Shown piece by piece: positions 8,701-16,841 of a DNA stretch of 23,068 nucleotides; within the stretch, counting starts at the first letter, position 1, and each line of letters starts with the position of its first letter. The DNA is taken from the NCBI GenBank assembly GCA_002433485.1, contig DJIF01000061.1, forward strand, positions 1 through 23,068, read 5' to 3'. A program made the position numbers and the translations under genes. The notes under the pieces are model-generated. The model was given only the letters and a program-made list of their open reading frames with translations. It made no database searches and was not told where the DNA came from. The stretch comes from Deltaproteobacteria bacterium UBA6601. GTDB lineage: Bacteria; Myxococcota_A; UBA796; UBA9615.

Positions 8701-11529
8701 CTGGGCATCGTGGTCAAATTGTGTAACCCGGCCCTGGTGGTCGGTGACGGTGGCCAGCCAGGCGCCCTGATAGCTCAGTTGGGTGGTCAGCCCGTGGGCA
8801 TCGGTGACTTCCACCAGGCGGAAGGAATTGTCGTAGCTAAAGTTGGTGCTCGCGCCGAGGCTATCGACGCGCTCGAGCAGCAGGCCTTCTGGACCATAGC
8901 GGTCGACGACTCCCGAGGCGCTGTGGTGCTCATAACTGCCATCGGCAAGAAAATCGAGGCTTGCGGAGTCGCCGCTTGGTGCGGCCGCGGTGCCGACTCC
9001 GCCGGCCGGGACCTGGTACGACTGCATCGAGCCCGTTCCTGTAGCCAGGAGCACCGAGCCTTCGCTACCTCGCCGATAGATGCGGGTGAGCTCGGCAATC
9101 CCCCAGCCCACACCCAGCGGACTCTGGCGGGCATTCCAGACCGAGATCTGCTGGGGCTCTTCTGCTAGGCGAATGGAGACGTCGAACCTGCCGCGTCGGC
9201 CATAGACGCTGGTGGTTGCCGGGTAGTTTCCGGTTGGGTAGTCGGCCACCGGTATGTAGGTTTCGATGACCCCGATTTCGCCCGGAAAGAGTCGATCTGA
9301 CCAGCCTCCCGAAATGAGTTCATCGTAGACCTGCTCGCCATCGATGGAGACCAGAACCCGGCTGCCGGCGACCGCCCTTGATTCGCCGCCTCCAGCAAAG
9401 AATCGTGAGTTCAGTTGAGCGACCGGGTTCGCCCCGTGCAGGGTGTAGACAAAGCGCAGGGTGCGATGGACATCCCCCGTGACGTAGGGCACCAGGCGGT
9501 GCTCAATGGTCAGGTTGCCGCTGCCGAAGTTGACCGAGGAGCCAGCCGAGCCTTCGCAGTCATCTTCATTGTCCTGGTCCTCGTCGTTGGGGTCTGCGGG
9601 CGGTGTATCAGGGTCTAGTGGCGGCATCGGGCCTGGGGCGCCCGGCCACCAGGCCGATGTGGTGATTCCGCCGTCAATGGTCTCGATGCGATCCCCGCTG
9701 GCATTGACCTGCAGTGTGCCCATCACCTCGAATTCGCCGGTGTCGTGGTTCATGCCCCACAGGGGCCATTCCTCGCCAGGTTCTAGGCCGGCAAAGTTGG
9801 GCAGACTGACCGGCGCCGGTTCCACGAATTCGACGCCTGCTGGTTGAACCGTGACCAGGTAACCGGGCGCGAATGCGTTGCTCAGGGCCTGTGGGGTGCG
9901 GTTCTGGGGCACTTCGCTGATGAGCAGTTCGCCCGAGTAGGGGTTGCCGTTTTCATCGACTGCGTTGCCGGCTGCAACTTCCAGCACGGCTCCTTGCAGG
10001 TTGGGGTCAATCGAGGGCGCCGAGGATTGCACAGTGGCCGGCGTGCTCGGGTCAATCTGCACGACGTGGCTGGTGTCCAGGATCGGCAGGAAGGTGGGTC
10101 GACCCTCGCCAACCACATTGATCTGGCCGGCAGTGACCTCAATGGGAACCTTGAGCGCTGGATAGCTGGGGCCACCGGGCACACCGGCGTTGGCCGGGTT
10201 GAAGGCCAGGGTTCGCGTCCCGGCAGGCGCGTCTTCCAGTACAAAGTGCCCGGTCGCGTCGGTAGCCGCCTGAACCGGCAGGCCTTCGCTGGGGGTCAGG
10301 TCCACCAGTACGTTGGCGACGGGTACCAGGTTGCTGTCCAGCACCCGACCATGTACCTGGGTCGACTCTAGGTAGTGAAATGCGCTGTAGCCGGTAAAGA
10401 GTTGGCCGTCCGGGTTGGTTACCGTGATGTTGGTTGCTCCGGCTGAACCTTCCGGGCTCTGCGCCAGGATCAGCTCGGGTCCCAAGACCAGAACCTGCTC
10501 TGCCGGGATCCCTCCAAATGCGACGGCGGCCCCCATCTTGAACCCTGAGCCGTGCAATTGGACTTCGTCTCCGCCTGTGATCAGGCCGCTGGCAGGGGAA
10601 ACTCTGCTGATCAGGTCAGAATGGCCATCACCGTTGGCGTCTTCGTCACAGAGGTTGCCGATAGAATCGGCGTCAAAGTCCGCCTGGTCGGCATTTGAGT
10701 TGAGGGGGCAGTTGTCCTCCTGGTCGGCTATGCCATCGCCGTCGAGGTCACCCTCACAGGCGTCGCCGATGGAGTTCTTGTCGGCGTCCTGCTGGTTCGG
10801 GTTGGCAGCGTTCGGGCAGTTGTCAAAGGGGTCGAGAATACCGTCGTCGTCATCGTCGGCATCACATGCGTTTCCTTCACCATCCAGATCAGTATCCTGC
10901 TGAGCGACGTTGGAGTGTAGGACGCAGTTGTCGGCCTCATTGGGAATTCCGTCGCCGTCAGCGTCGTTCTGGCAGAGGTCGCCGACCCCGTCGAAGTCGT
11001 CGTCCACCTGTGCGGAGTTGGGGAACACCGGGCAGTTGTCGAATTCATCGGGGATCCCGTCGCCGTCATCATCATCATCGCAGGCGTTGCCAAGCTCATC
11101 CCCATCGCTGTTTGCCTGAACTGCGTCCCAGACCCGTGGGCAGAGGTCGTCCTCATCGGGGATACCGTCCTGATCATCGTCATCATCGCAGGCATCGCCC
11201 AGCGCATCGCCGTCCAGATCCTCCTGGCCTGGATTCGGCGCGAGGGGGCAGTTGTCCAGCAGGTCCGGGATGCTGTCCGCGTCGTCGTCGAGATCGCAGG
11301 CGTTACCGGCGCGGTCGCCGTCCAGGTCAAGTTGTTCTGGATTGGCCTGGTTCGGGCAGTTGTCCTGACCATCGATGATGCCATCGCCGTCGCTGTCTAT
11401 ATCCATGGGGAGGCAGGTGGCGCCGTCCAAAGTGTAGCCATCGGGGCAAACGTACTCTCCTACGGAGGGGCCACAACCCACCCACAAGCAGGTCAGCAGA
11501 CTCAGACAGAGAGGTCTTAGGTAGCGCAT
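5713..11529 (-). CDS. TSP3/IPT/RHS-repeat lipoprotein with uncharacterised C-terminal tail
   Basis: This is a 1938-residue protein. A short signal peptide ends LWVGC (Cys19, somewhat atypical lipobox). Residues about 43-310 hold seven Cys-containing TSP3 repeats (DNCPxxxNxxQxDxDxDG). An IPT/TIG domain spans about 312-395 and a carboxypeptidase-regulatory-like beta domain about 403-490. Next comes a beta-rich stretch, a low-complexity Pro/Asp linker near 665-690, then YD repeats from about 890. The RHS core ends NDPFRFIDPFG (Asp1752). The last 183 residues are Gly/Ala/Ser/Lys-rich with scattered Cys and match no toxin I recognise. RHS proteins form a shell around a C-terminal payload that is usually cut at the DPxG region; cleavage here is inferred. 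No immunity-sized gene follows; the next start overlaps the stop. The lipidated TSP3 stalk suggests display on the cell surface or envelope rather than loading into a type VI system. Confidence 0.93.
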   Translation of the reverse strand: MRYLRPLCLSLLTCLWVGCGPSVGEYVCPDGYTLDGATCLPMDIDSDGDGIIDGQDNCPNQANPEQLDLDGDRAGNACDLDDDADSIPDLLDNCPLAPNPGQEDLDGDALGDACDDDDDQDGIPDEDDLCPRVWDAVQANSDGDELGNACDDDDDGDGIPDEFDNCPVFPNSAQVDDDFDGVGDLCQNDADGDGIPNEADNCVLHSNVAQQDTDLDGEGNACDADDDDDGILDPFDNCPNAANPNQQDADKNSIGDACEGDLDGDGIADQEDNCPLNSNADQADFDADSIGNLCDEDANGDGHSDLISRVSPASGLITGGDEVQLHGSGFKMGAAVAFGGIPAEQVLVLGPELILAQSPEGSAGATNITVTNPDGQLFTGYSAFHYLESTQVHGRVLDSNLVPVANVLVDLTPSEGLPVQAATDATGHFVLEDAPAGTRTLAFNPANAGVPGGPSYPALKVPIEVTAGQINVVGEGRPTFLPILDTSHVVQIDPSTPATVQSSAPSIDPNLQGAVLEVAAGNAVDENGNPYSGELLISEVPQNRTPQALSNAFAPGYLVTVQPAGVEFVEPAPVSLPNFAGLEPGEEWPLWGMNHDTGEFEVMGTLQVNASGDRIETIDGGITTSAWWPGAPGPMPPLDPDTPPADPNDEDQDNEDDCEGSAGSSVNFGSGNLTIEHRLVPYVTGDVHRTLRFVYTLHGANPVAQLNSRFFAGGGESRAVAGSRVLVSIDGEQVYDELISGGWSDRLFPGEIGVIETYIPVADYPTGNYPATTSVYGRRGRFDVSIRLAEEPQQISVWNARQSPLGVGWGIAELTRIYRRGSEGSVLLATGTGSMQSYQVPAGGVGTAAAPSGDSASLDFLADGSYEHHSASGVVDRYGPEGLLLERVDSLGASTNFSYDNSFRLVEVTDAHGLTTQLSYQGAWLATVTDHQGRVTQFDHDAQGHLVAITDPDGTTRSFSYDAAGRMTAQQTPLGHSTRYTFNEALNSIASIELPDGTLRSLSPNRIDAAEQGLQVETLADNSSGIAVPGERMQRNDGAFIDGDGNRFEFETDRAGRPIRRTGPDGATFTSEYDDLGNLASSSGPDGLVVSYQYDTEGEYVTEITGLDSITGQLRSIALEYDPSSGQPSQVTYPDGTTTSVEWDADGLPISATNAAGGVTTFAFDGSGNMTSLTSPMGATTQWLRDSFGRVTERIDPDGHSVSRSYDSLGRLSEIIDAAGSTRSFAWNENNTLASVTDGLGDVTEFGYDADRRRTSITDPSGRQIQYEYDQRDRLIARTDPIGTERYEWSSNNQMTAYVRRNGERNQVELDAYDRPIRKVLADGEETSYAYDLAGRLIETSNQHVTLTFEYDAPGHLLRETMTGAPGSGIPTSDIQYSYDIKGRRTGMSTADGERSVAYVWNALNQVTEISEGGTTVSFEYDEEGRVIGTDYGADISGTLQWSPGGRLEDAEYSVGSEVALGWTYTYDGAGLRASRTDEAGNLRTYDYDDLGSITSVDRPGTSDDESYSYDSMGNRSADHATTAYSYDAGHRLLEDDSYLYSWADTGELLSRTDKLTGEAVSYSWDSESRLIAVNRTSALGVLLSTASYRYDPLGRRIARTVDGQAFFSVYAGKNVLQEYTSDGLATQQYVYGGLDQPLWKRDLQGNVSFFVLEGNGNVAAILDEEGNLLERYSYDAFGNRTELLGAALNQPLGLHARPLDPETGLYNFRRRYYSPVVGRFICEDAFGGRISNALGMNPYVFAFNDPFRFIDPFGDFSLPFGGSAKAGAGAGGTLCFGVCLGLDISLQIDSNGNIRFDLCGTAGFGIGAKGRISGQVGAGEVSTEASASVSAKAEASASLGPCKVGGKAEISQKRKLGSTCGPTSDSKLDLSAKCGPFEGGISASKDGLKGRLKGPGIPNSVKKSKSKGEITNSKVDLGAGAAASVEGKACIGGGATL
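5724..5733 (-). promoter_or_regulatory. Strong ribosome binding site for the giant protein
   Basis: The minus strand reads GGGGGAGGAG seven bases before ATG 5716-5714. It lies inside the last codons of the RHS gene and supports the ATGA-overlapping start, so the two genes are probably translationally coupled. Confidence 0.8.
6420..8860 (-). repeat. YD (RHS) repeat region and RHS core
   Basis: Many degenerate units of the form G-x-x-x-x-x-x-Y-D-x-x-G-R-L/I occur, for example FEYDAPGHLL, YSYDSMGNRS and YAYDLAGRLI. They culminate in the core motif LYNFRRRYYSPVVGRF. By family knowledge these units form a spiral beta-sheet shell. Confidence 0.9.
10615..11403 (-). repeat. Seven TSP3 calcium-binding repeats in the RHS protein
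   Basis: The encoded repeats share DNCPxxxNxxQxDxDxDGxGDxCD with two Cys each. Cys pairing and calcium loops are known for thrombospondin type 3 and OmpA-stalk proteins; here they would form a stalk between lipid anchor and RHS shell. One unit is altered (DDLCPRVWDAVQ). Confidence 0.85.
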
Positions 11530-11617
11530 TCAGGTCTCGCGGATATGGCGGGGAATGACTCTGAAGGACGCTGCCTCCACCGGGTAGAACAGTCAGCTGC
11601 TTGCCGAACGCAGGGAG

Positions 11618-13291
11618 TCATGGGGAGGACTCCGTGATGATGAGCAGGTGGCCTGCGGGCTGCGGGCCGAACTCCGAGATGATTCCGGAGGGCCAATGGA
11701 TCCTCAGCCAATCGGCCTGTTCGGCGGGTCCAAGGCCAAAGCTCATGCGGCTGGTACCGCCCGAGCCAAAGGGCTCTGAGGCTCCTGGCCAACGGATCTG
11801 GGTCTGGGGGCCGATGCCCAGTTCAACACGGGCACCGCGTCCGTCACGATTGGATTCTGTACCCCTCAGTTGGACCTGGAGGATGTTGCCTGAGCTGCCG
11901 GCCGTTGACAGCGCCAGCTGTGGACGCGACTGCACGTTGCCGTGGACAATGTCTCGGTAGCCATCTCCGTTAAAGTCCTCGACCAGGAGCGACCTGGTGA
12001 CCTGGACATCAGCAGAGCTGTCGCCCAGGTCTACCTCCCGCAGGAGGTTGTTCTCCTGTACCTCATTGAGGAAGAAGCGTGGCGTTCGACCATAGGTCTG
12101 GACGTCGAAGAATCCGTGGGGGAACACGTTGGATTGAACAAAGTAGAGGTCTTGGTTGCCATCTGCGTCAGCGTCTACATAGGCACCCGCCCAGCTCACC
12201 ACATCAGGGTCGTAGGCCTCCAGACCGAGGGCGGTGCCGGATTCAACAAAGAAGCCTGGCTCCTGCCACCGCAAGAGACTCTCAAAGTTACCGGTCAGCA
12301 GGAAGTCAGGGTCGAGGTCACCGTCGATGTCGCCCACCGACATGCCCATGCCGTTCATTGGGAAGCCAAAACTAAGTTCGTTTGAGACGTCTTCGAATTC
12401 CAGCAGCCCCTGGGGGTTTCTGCCCAGGTTGCGAAAGGCTCGGTGCGGTACGTAGATGACACCGCGGTCATTACTCTGGAACAGATCGAGGAGCCCGTCG
12501 CCGTCAAAGTCGAGGAATGCTGTTGCCATGCCCAGCGCCTCACGGGTCGGCTCGGGGAGCTGCTCAGAGGCGTCTGTGAAGCTGCCATCACCTCGGTTCA
12601 GCCACAGCACATCAGGTTGAGCCTGAGGAGGGACGCCTACCTCACCGCCTGCCTCTGCGCCGGCCCAGTTGGTGACGTAGAGGTCCAGCCAGCCATCGTT
12701 GTCGATGTCGATCCAGCTGGCGTGCAGGGAGCGATGTTCATCGCTCAGACCGGACTGCTCGCCGCGGTCTTCGAAATTACAGTTGCCATCGTTGATCAAC
12801 AGTGGATTGCTGGCGTGCTGCCGAAGGATCAAAAGGTCAGGGTCACCGTCGTTGTCGACGTCGGCCTGAGACGCCGCTGTAGAGATGCCTGTAGCGCTGC
12901 TGTACTCGAACTCCTGGGACAGTGTGAAGTGACCCAGACCGTCATTGAGGTAGAGGAGGTCGGGGCCGTCTGAGACGGTGAAGAACAGGTCCAGGTCGCC
13001 ATCAAGGTCGCAGTCGAGTGCGGCCATTCCCCCACCAAAGTCGTCCAGCCACCGGTCCGCCTCAGAATAGCGCAGGCGGTGTTGGTGCTGGATACCGCTC
13101 TGCTCAGCGCTGGCATAGATGAGGAGCTGTTGCGACGCGTGCTCAAGGGCTGCGTTGAGCGGCACCCTGGAGAGCAGCTCTAGCGCTGTGTCCGGGTTGG
13201 CTGCGCCGTTGCCAGTCCGGGCTCCCTCGGTGCCGGTGTGGGGCAGCGGGCTGCAGCCGACCAGCGCAGTACACAGCAACCAGACCCTCAT
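11618..13291 (-). CDS. FG-GAP/VCBS-repeat lipoprotein with C-terminal ASPIC/UnbV domain (CRTAC1-like)
   Basis: This is a 557-residue protein with signal peptide MRVWLLCTALVGC (lipobox LVGC, Cys13). Seven Asp-rich calcium-loop motifs are visible: DCDLDGDLDLFF, DVDNDGDPDLLI, DIDNDGWLDLYV, DFDGDGLLDLFQ, DIDGDLDPDFLL, DADADGNQDLYF and DFNGDGYRDIVH. Seven motifs fit a seven-bladed integrin-alpha-like propeller. The C-terminus (ILQVQLRGTESNRDGRGARV, then IRWPGA) fits the ASPIC/UnbV domain usual in CRTAC1-like proteins. ATG 13291 has GGGAGG five bases upstream. It ends 88 bp before the RHS gene on the same strand, so co-transcription is possible. Such proteins are extracellular or envelope-bound; a ligand cannot be assigned. 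There is no catalytic site. Confidence 0.93.
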   Translation of the reverse strand: MRVWLLCTALVGCSPLPHTGTEGARTGNGAANPDTALELLSRVPLNAALEHASQQLLIYASAEQSGIQHQHRLRYSEADRWLDDFGGGMAALDCDLDGDLDLFFTVSDGPDLLYLNDGLGHFTLSQEFEYSSATGISTAASQADVDNDGDPDLLILRQHASNPLLINDGNCNFEDRGEQSGLSDEHRSLHASWIDIDNDGWLDLYVTNWAGAEAGGEVGVPPQAQPDVLWLNRGDGSFTDASEQLPEPTREALGMATAFLDFDGDGLLDLFQSNDRGVIYVPHRAFRNLGRNPQGLLEFEDVSNELSFGFPMNGMGMSVGDIDGDLDPDFLLTGNFESLLRWQEPGFFVESGTALGLEAYDPDVVSWAGAYVDADADGNQDLYFVQSNVFPHGFFDVQTYGRTPRFFLNEVQENNLLREVDLGDSSADVQVTRSLLVEDFNGDGYRDIVHGNVQSRPQLALSTAGSSGNILQVQLRGTESNRDGRGARVELGIGPQTQIRWPGASEPFGSGGTSRMSFGLGPAEQADWLRIHWPSGIISEFGPQPAGHLLIITESSP

Positions 13292-13296
13292 TATGA

Positions 13297-13302
13297 CCTC
13301 CC
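13297..13302 (-). promoter_or_regulatory. Ribosome binding site of the FG-GAP lipoprotein
   Basis: GGGAGG on the minus strand, five bases before ATG 13291, fixes the start that gives a clean lipoprotein signal. Confidence 0.75.
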
Positions 13303-13494
13303 GATGCTGAGTCTAACCCAGTAGCTGGCAGAGGAACTGAGACAATTTCGGGTTCAGGGGGCCCAACTAGGGGTGGTCTGGCTGATGCAGGGCAATGTTA
13401 GGACAGAGCGCTTCTATACGCGGCCGGTATCTGCTGCCGATGGAGCCCGCAGGCCTCTTGAGATGAAGGGTGTCCCTGGCTACCTGCACCTGCT

Positions 13495-15330
13495 CTAGGC
13501 AGTTTTCAGGGGCCCGAGCAGGCGCCACATTTCGACCTCGCCTTTGCCTTTCACCGAAGCTTTGCCCATGGCCTCGAACTGCCAGCGGTCTTTCAGTCGC
13601 TCATAGGCCGCAGCGGTGCAGGCGATGGCTCCTTCCTGACCGTTGCTCTCCATCCGGCTGGCGGTGTTGACGGTGTCGCCCCAGATGTCAAAAAACAGCC
13701 TCTCTCCGCCGATCACTCCGCCCACTAGCGGGCCCACGGCAAAGCCGATGCGAACGTTCAAGGCGGCGTCTCTTTCCTGTTGCAGTTCCTTCATCTTGGC
13801 CAGGGCTCCGACCGCGTAGCTGGCCATTGCATTGGCCGGGTCATCAACTTCCATGGTCACGCCGCTGGCGGCCATGAAGCAATCACCGATGGTCTTGATC
13901 TTCTCGACGCCGTGCTTGTGACACTCTTTCTCTAGGATCTGAAAGAACTCGTCGAGCATCGCGACCACCTGTTCGGGTTCGGCCTTGCTCGAATAAGAGG
14001 TGAAACCTGCAAGGTCACAGAACAACACAGCTGCATCGTCAACTCGGTCCGCAATAAGTTTCTCTCCCTCCTTCATCCGCTTTGCTACTGAAGGTGGGAG
14101 GATGTCAAGAAGTAGCGCATCGGTCACCTCCAACTCGCCATGTAGCTGTGCGATGAAGCGCTGGATTCCAAATGCGTCACCCAATAGGCCGGTAAGCTGC
14201 TTTACCGAGCCCAGCTCAGCGCCCTCAAAGGGCTGAATCTCCTTGCGTGCTGCGCTGAGCACGCCGATGGTTGCTGGCCCCGCCTTCAGGGGTACCGCCA
14301 CCGCTGAGTTCAGGCCTTGCTCAATGTGCTCTTGCCATTCCACTTCACCACTGCTCTCTTCGTCCTTCTTGAATTTACCGGTCCCTTCGCTGACCACCCG
14401 TGAAGCCAGTAACTGGAAGCCCTCTCGCTGGCCCTGGCGCACCAGCCCGCGCTCGGTGTCGAGCAGGAAGCATTCATAGTTGATCCCATTGGAGCCCAGC
14501 AGGGCTACTTCCACCTGATCGACGCCGCAGCAGCGCGCTGCGTGGCGCGCAGCGATCTCCAGCACCTCCAGTTCGTTGTTGGCTTTGCTCAGGGCTTCTG
14601 AGAGGGCATTGAGCCCCTCTACCTTGAACAGCTGGTCACGCAGCCGCTGGTCGGCCTCCAGTTGCGCCTTCAGAGCCATCTCAAGTTCCTGTTTCTGACC
14701 GACGATCTCTTGATTCAACTCGCGCTCCCGCTGGCTCAGCTCGCGCTCCCGCTCGATGTTTTTCTTTTCGTTGTAGGCCCAGCGATTTTGTAGTGTTCGC
14801 CCGAAGTAGCCGATGGCAAAGATCGCGGTGCTCACCGACCAGAACACATGGGTGGGAATGTTCCAATCGATGCCTTTGATTGCTGGCCAGGTCATAGCCG
14901 CGGAGAACAGCAAGCCGCAGGTGATGGCGTGTCCGGCTGCCAATCGGGTCTGCTTCTGGTTGAAGACGAAGAACGGAATCAACAGGATGGGAAGGAACCA
15001 GAATTGCGCACCCCGTTCGGGGCCTACCATGAGCACCTGGATCGACACCGCGAGGACCACCGCTACGACGAACAGGTTGGCGGCAAGGCTGAAGTAGTGC
15101 TTGTGGTTAAGCCATAGCACCAGGCACAGAACGGTGATGGTGAGCAGGTTGACTGGCAGAGCGATGAACTCGCCTGAAGTCAAAATTGCCAGCAGCGCCA
15201 GGGCCGTTGCTGCCAGACCCATCAAGGCCAAGCCATTGAGCAGTCGGACCGATAGGCGCGAGGCTTTGCTCTCCAGGAAGTCCGTCCCGAGGCTCAGCAA
15301 TCGGAACAACAGTGTGCGGGGGCGGGTCAC
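13495..15330 (-). CDS. Membrane GAF-domain class III adenylate cyclase
   Basis: This is a 611-residue protein from a GTG start. I see no convincing ribosome site, but no other in-frame start nearby. Six hydrophobic segments lie within about residues 30-180 (for example LNGLALMGLAATALALLAIL and FVVAVVLAVSIQVLMVG), followed by a charged Glu/Gln/Arg coiled coil (about 185-235), a GAF-like domain (about 245-400) and a class III cyclase domain (about 430-605). Catalytic residues are complete: metal Asp439 (VLFCDLAGFT) and Asp483, adenine-selecting Lys479 (EKIKTIGD) and Asp548 (FDIWGD), Asn555 and Arg559 (TVNTASRM). This set predicts ATP to cAMP rather than cGMP. The membrane part and GAF domain probably sense an unknown signal. 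It is separated by 203 bp from the downstream FG-GAP gene, so a shared transcript is uncertain. Confidence 0.95.
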   Translation of the reverse strand: MTRPRTLLFRLLSLGTDFLESKASRLSVRLLNGLALMGLAATALALLAILTSGEFIALPVNLLTITVLCLVLWLNHKHYFSLAANLFVVAVVLAVSIQVLMVGPERGAQFWFLPILLIPFFVFNQKQTRLAAGHAITCGLLFSAAMTWPAIKGIDWNIPTHVFWSVSTAIFAIGYFGRTLQNRWAYNEKKNIERERELSQRERELNQEIVGQKQELEMALKAQLEADQRLRDQLFKVEGLNALSEALSKANNELEVLEIAARHAARCCGVDQVEVALLGSNGINYECFLLDTERGLVRQGQREGFQLLASRVVSEGTGKFKKDEESSGEVEWQEHIEQGLNSAVAVPLKAGPATIGVLSAARKEIQPFEGAELGSVKQLTGLLGDAFGIQRFIAQLHGELEVTDALLLDILPPSVAKRMKEGEKLIADRVDDAAVLFCDLAGFTSYSSKAEPEQVVAMLDEFFQILEKECHKHGVEKIKTIGDCFMAASGVTMEVDDPANAMASYAVGALAKMKELQQERDAALNVRIGFAVGPLVGGVIGGERLFFDIWGDTVNTASRMESNGQEGAIACTAAAYERLKDRWQFEAMGKASVKGKGEVEMWRLLGPLKTA

Positions 15331-15651
15331 AGCAGCGTCACATTCAGGGACTACGGGGGCGGTTCGAAACGATGCTCTCTTCTGGATCCTACATGAGACC
15401 CTTTAACGTGTAGCTGAAGAGTCCATGGCCGGTCAGCTAGCAACGAGCGGGGATGCCGCGGCGGGTCGCCAGCGTTGGGCGAGCAGCAGCTTTGCTTGAT
15501 GGGGTCAGAGCTTAGGATCGAGGGTGGCAGCTTCGGGTTGCTTGGAGGCTGCGGTTGATGAACCTGCAACAACTTGTGCACAAGTCCTCAAACCGCGGGC
15601 AATCCTCAGCTGCGAGGTTCGCTGGCACAACTCTATTGGGGGCCAGTTGTC
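15331..15651. other. 321-bp divergent intergenic region
   Basis: This lies between the cyclase start (minus) and the lipoprotein start (plus), so it must hold promoters in both directions. I see no convincing -35/-10 pair, RNA gene or strong hairpin. An open frame from 15574 continues into the lipoprotein gene but only lengthens it ahead of the signal peptide. Confidence 0.5.
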
Positions 15652-16692
15652 ATGCTTCAAACGCCTAGTTGCTCGATTCGTCTGCTGACTGCCCTGTCAG
15701 CCGTTGCCTTGAGTGGTTGCGGTCTGGGCGGGAGCATGGGCGTTCCCGCCGGTGGCTTCAGTGGCAGTTCAGGAGCTGGCGATGGAGATGTGTTCTCGTC
15801 GGAGGGTGCCGGTTCCGGTTCCGGGGGCGCCGGTGACTCTGGCCCGTCGGGTGGGGAGCCGCCCCGCTGCGCCCCGGTGGCAGAGCTGAGCTGCGGTGGT
15901 ACGGTCAGTGGTGACACATCTGACTTCAACAGCGGCGCGACCGAGCAGCTGGATTCTTACTCCATCGTGGTCGGTAACTACGACGGAGCTGAAGTCGCTT
16001 ATAGCTTTGTGGCTCCATATGAGGGCGCAGTCTCTGTCCAGTTGGTCGACGCTCAGCCGACCGTCGTAGATCACGACCTGTTTCTGTTGTGGGGTGAGGG
16101 GGAATGCACGGCGGAAGCTGCGTTGGAGCGGGGTCACAACTCCCTGAGCTTTATGGCGCAGGCCGGCGAGCGGTATTACTTCGTGGTCGATGGCTTCGAC
16201 GGTGCGGAGGGCGCCTTTGAGGTCGCTCTTGAGTGTGGGCCTGATTCCAGCTCCTCGACCGCGAGCCCCGATGCTTCTGTGTACGGCGACTGTCGGTTTG
16301 GTTGGACCAGTCGCCAGCTGCGCGATGCCCCCCACCTGTTGATCGCAGAGACAGGTCGCTTCGCTACGGTTGGCTCTCTGTCTCCGCTGCTCGGTCAGCA
16401 GCTGCTCAGTGGGGTGCAGCAGGACGGCTGGGCCCCAGGGGTTTCGACCCTGGAGCAGGTGTTTGATTATGTCGATCCCGATGGGCTCTACGTGAACTCC
16501 GTACTTGATGCGCTAACTGGTGAACCTTTTACCTGGTTGAAGTTCTATGCCGGGGATACGGAAGTTGGTTATCTCTATCGGTCAGGGACCCTCGATCGGG
16601 TTGCTACGGTGAGCGACGGTGACCTGATCAACTGCACCGTAGCGGGCTTTGCTGTGCCGGGTGCTGGTGGTGCTCCTTTGGGGCCCGCATAA
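15652..16692 (+). CDS. Lipoprotein with PPC-like beta-sandwich and unknown C-terminal domain
   Basis: This is a 346-residue protein. ATG 15652 is chosen over an upstream ATG at 15574 because it begins directly with a lipoprotein signal, MLQTPSCSIRLLTALSAVA followed by LSGC (Cys23). A Gly/Ser-rich linker covers about 24-70. Residues about 75-200 (AELSCGGTVSGDT to FEVALECG, with YSFVAPYEGAVSVQL and FVVDGFDGAEGAFEV) resemble the pre-peptidase C-terminal (PPC) type beta-sandwich common in secreted deltaproteobacterial proteins. The last 135 residues (from DCRFGWTSRQLRDAP) form a separate domain that I do not recognise. No catalytic motif is visible. It is the first gene rightward from the divergent region, and the next gene on this strand starts 149 bp later. 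Envelope location is well supported; function is unknown. Confidence 0.85.
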   Translation: MLQTPSCSIRLLTALSAVALSGCGLGGSMGVPAGGFSGSSGAGDGDVFSSEGAGSGSGGAGDSGPSGGEPPRCAPVAELSCGGTVSGDTSDFNSGATEQLDSYSIVVGNYDGAEVAYSFVAPYEGAVSVQLVDAQPTVVDHDLFLLWGEGECTAEAALERGHNSLSFMAQAGERYYFVVDGFDGAEGAFEVALECGPDSSSSTASPDASVYGDCRFGWTSRQLRDAPHLLIAETGRFATVGSLSPLLGQQLLSGVQQDGWAPGVSTLEQVFDYVDPDGLYVNSVLDALTGEPFTWLKFYAGDTEVGYLYRSGTLDRVATVSDGDLINCTVAGFAVPGAGGAPLGPA

Positions 16693-16832
16693 GCGGCTGG
16701 CGCTGCTGGAGACCAGCCCGACGACCGACGCGGTTGAGTGGCGTCGAGTTTGGTCCTTGCTATCTGTCCCGAGATCTTGCTGCGCACTTGTTTGGCTGGC
16801 TGGCGAAGAATTAGGCTTAGTTGAAACTGCTC

Positions 16833-16838
16833 GGAGGA
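16833..16838 (+). promoter_or_regulatory. Ribosome binding site of the SRPBCC gene
   Basis: GGAGGA three bases before GTG 16842 favours this start over the in-frame TTG at 16821, which has no such site. Confidence 0.55.
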
Positions 16839-16841
16839 TTC

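Noticed and set aside
8428..9168. 246-codon plus-strand open frame opposite the YD-repeat region
   Set aside because: Antisense to clearly coding RHS sequence, with no recognisable domain and no ribosome site.
5713..11529. RHS protein as a type VI or contact-dependent toxin with immunity gene
   Set aside because: No PAAR, VgrG, TssX-type genes or small immunity gene in the window, and the N-terminus is a lipoprotein signal plus TSP3 stalk.
11614..11633. GGAGTC/GACTCC hairpin at the end of the FG-GAP gene as a terminator
   Set aside because: Six-base stem with no U-tract and it overlaps the stop codon; not enough for a terminator call.
15574..15651. Upstream ATG at 15574 as start of the PPC-like lipoprotein
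   Set aside because: It adds 26 residues before a clean lipoprotein signal that begins at ATG 15652.
16705..16717. GCTGG-AGA-CCAGC hairpin after the PPC-like lipoprotein stop
   Set aside because: Five-base stem without a T-run; likely chance in GC-rich DNA.
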